Shown here one piece after another: positions 6,462-7,506 of a DNA stretch of 7,506 nt (position 1 is its first letter; each line of letters starts with the position of its first letter). Position numbers and translations under genes: made by a program. Origin of the DNA: Candidatus Kuenenia stuttgartensis (lineage in GTDB: Bacteria > Planctomycetota > Planctomycetia > Isosphaerales > Isosphaeraceae); the NCBI GenBank assembly GCA_945872325.1, contig CAMBZY010000154.1, positions 1-7,506 on the forward strand, given 5' to 3'. The notes below the pieces were generated by a model. It ran no database searches, was not told the origin of the DNA, and saw nothing but the letters and a program-made list of their open reading frames with translations.

Positions 6462-7250
6462 ATGAACGGCCAGTCGGAAAATCGGGAATCCGAGGGCCGT
6501 TATAAAGCCATTGCGCCCGCCCCTCACCGCGCGGATATCGGGATTGTCGCAGCCCTGCCCATGGAGACCGCTGAACTGATGGACCACCTCAAAAAGGTCC
6601 GGAAGTACAAGGCCCAGGGGCAGACCGTTTTTGAAGGTATCCGGGAAGGCCGGGTGGTGGCCGTGATCCATAGCGGGATGGGGTGCGACAGGGCCAGAAA
6701 GGCTGCGGAACACCTCATCTTTGGGCACCGTCCATACTGGATCATCCAGCCCGGCTTTGGCGGTGCTCTTGATCCGTCTTTAAAATCTGCCGATGTGATT
6801 CTCCCGACAGAAGTCGTGAACATGGCAGGCCAGTTGGTCGAGGTTCCGATCCGTCCTGAGTTGCTCCCGGAAGGGATCAGTACAGGCCGGTTACTGACTG
6901 TGGACAAAATCCTCAGAAAGTCATCCGAGAAAGCTGAGTGGAGAGATAAGTCAAGCTCCATTGTGGTCGACATGGAAAGCTATGCCGTTGCAGAACTTTG
7001 CCAATCCTTAAATCTCCGATGGGTCGGCCTGAGAGTTGTGACTGACACCGCCACCGACGAATTACCGCCTGAAATTCTGACCATCACAGGCCCCACCGGC
7101 GCGTTCCGTCTGGGAGCCACCCTTGGAGCACTCTGGGCCAGGCCGGCGGCCATCAAAGATCTTTTAAAGCTGCGTGAATCGGCTCAGATTGCATCCGAAA
7201 AGATCGCTCACTATGTCGGTCACCTTATTGACGCATTGCCGATCCCGTGA
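6462..7250 (+). CDS. hpnG: nucleoside phosphorylase-fold protein, probable adenosylhopane nucleosidase HpnG
   Basis: This protein belongs to the PNP/MTAN superfamily and, by position after hpnH, most likely removes adenine from adenosylhopane to yield a ribosyl or phosphoribosyl hopane. Visible signatures are IGIVAALPMETAEL (about residues 26-39), HSGMGCDRARKAAEHL (nucleoside/phosphate-binding loop), QPGFGGALDP, VVDMESYAVAEL with M171 and E172 (the Met-Glu pair that contacts ribose in the superfamily), and RVVTDTATDE with D195 (the base-side acid position). A charged, probably disordered 20-25 residue N-terminal tail precedes the fold, so 262 residues is longer than the roughly 220-250 I expect for HpnG. 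TAA at 6456-6458 in the same frame makes this ATG the earliest possible start; the only Shine-Dalgarno-like sequence is GGGG at 6452-6455. The 25-base gap implies cotranscription with hpnH. Sequence alone would allow a general MTA/SAH-type nucleosidase, so the specific role is inferred from context. Confidence 0.82.
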   Translation: MNGQSENRESEGRYKAIAPAPHRADIGIVAALPMETAELMDHLKKVRKYKAQGQTVFEGIREGRVVAVIHSGMGCDRARKAAEHLIFGHRPYWIIQPGFGGALDPSLKSADVILPTEVVNMAGQLVEVPIRPELLPEGISTGRLLTVDKILRKSSEKAEWRDKSSSIVVDMESYAVAELCQSLNLRWVGLRVVTDTATDELPPEILTITGPTGAFRLGATLGALWARPAAIKDLLKLRESAQIASEKIAHYVGHLIDALPIP

Positions 7251-7258
7251 GCTTTAAT
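7228..7258 (+). promoter_or_regulatory. candidate promoter for the exported FG-GAP gene
   Basis: TTGACG (7228-7233, 5 of 6 to the -35 consensus) and TTTAAT (7253-7258, 5 of 6 to the -10 consensus) are separated by 19 bases, longer than ideal. The -35 part lies inside the last codons of hpnG. Transcription would start near 7265, about 40 bases before the next start codon. If real, it would uncouple the last gene from the hopanoid block. Support is weak. Confidence 0.22.
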
Positions 7259-7260
7259 AT

Positions 7261-7283
7261 TCGAGATCTGAATGATCGCTCGA
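7261..7283 (+). other. bulged hairpin between hpnG and the next gene
   Basis: TCGA (7261-7264) pairs with TCGA (7280-7283) and GATC (7265-7268) pairs with GATC (7274-7277), giving an 8-bp stem with a 2-base bulge on the right and a TGAAT loop. It starts 11 bases after the hpnG stop and is followed by TATGTTT, a poor U-tract. It may be a weak terminator for the hopanoid genes or leader structure for the next gene, or it may be chance pairing of two palindromic tetramers. Confidence 0.25.
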
Positions 7284-7306
7284 TATGTTTAAAAGGAAAT
7301 TGGTCG

Positions 7307-7506
7307 ATGAATTGCATCTTGAAACTCACCCTGATCATCGTTTTCACCAGCTTGCCGATTCAGGCCCAATCGACTGAAGCCCCGGATCTGGTTCGATTGC
7401 CGTACAACAATCCCGGCCTTGTCGTGGATTTGGGAGTTGGCCTTTGGGCTGAGCCTTTGCCGATCGACTTTGATCAGGATGGAGACCGGGATCTGGTGGT
7501 CGTTTG
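7307..7506 (+). CDS. exported FG-GAP/VCBS repeat protein, N-terminal fragment (cut by window end)
   Basis: Only the first 66 codons are present; the gene runs off the window. Residues 1-20 form a Sec signal peptide: MNCILK, a hydrophobic core, and cleavage after IQA, giving mature QSTEAPD. Residues 54-66 read DFDQDGDRDLVVV, with the DxDxDGxxD calcium-binding pattern that marks the FG-GAP/VCBS repeats of beta-propeller proteins. The mature protein is therefore probably a large secreted or cell-surface beta-propeller, a type abundant in planctomycetes. The ATG is supported by AGGA at 7294-7297 with a 9-base spacing. It lies 56 bases after hpnG in the same direction, but nothing in the fragment suggests a hopanoid role. 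Substrate and partners cannot be judged from this part. Confidence 0.8.
   Translation, partial: MNCILKLTLIIVFTSLPIQAQSTEAPDLVRLPYNNPGLVVDLGVGLWAEPLPIDFDQDGDRDLVVV

Overview
All genes in this window lie on the + strand. The best guess for the source is a planctomycete of the Planctopirus/Schlesneria/Rubinisphaera type. That guess rests on three things: moderate GC content, an exported transglutaminase-like protein beside holA, and hopanoid genes next to the start of an exported FG-GAP (VCBS) repeat protein. It comes from gene content remembered from such genomes, not from a marker gene, so the phylum is likely and the genus open.

Layout. Bases 1-133 hold no supported gene but do hold a plausible sigma-70-type promoter. 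Bases 134-1453 hold holA (DNA polymerase III delta, clamp loader) and, six bases later, a small conserved-looking protein of unknown function. Bases 1533-3047 encode a secreted protein with a C-terminal transglutaminase-like fold and an intact Cys-His-Asp triad. Bases 3176-7250 hold the main block, three consecutive hopanoid genes: squalene-hopene cyclase (shc), the radical SAM adenosylhopane synthase (hpnH), and a nucleoside phosphorylase-fold protein best read as hpnG. From 7307 a further exported protein with a Ca-binding FG-GAP motif begins and is cut by the window end.

How the genes work together. Shc cyclises squalene to the pentacyclic hopene diploptene. HpnH adds a 5'-deoxyadenosyl radical from SAM to give adenosylhopane. 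HpnG removes adenine, giving the ribosyl (or phosphoribosyl) hopane from which C35 bacteriohopanepolyols are made. The window therefore encodes the first three steps of extended hopanoid synthesis in pathway order. The squalene-forming genes and the later side-chain genes (for example hpnO) are not here. The genes before shc look like housekeeping or unrelated functions and do not obviously belong to the pathway.

I found no RNA gene, insertion sequence, CRISPR array or phage feature. The most useful observations are the compact shc-hpnH-hpnG cassette, the divergent N-terminally extended HpnG, the C-terminal cysteine set of HpnH, and the uncertain start of Shc.
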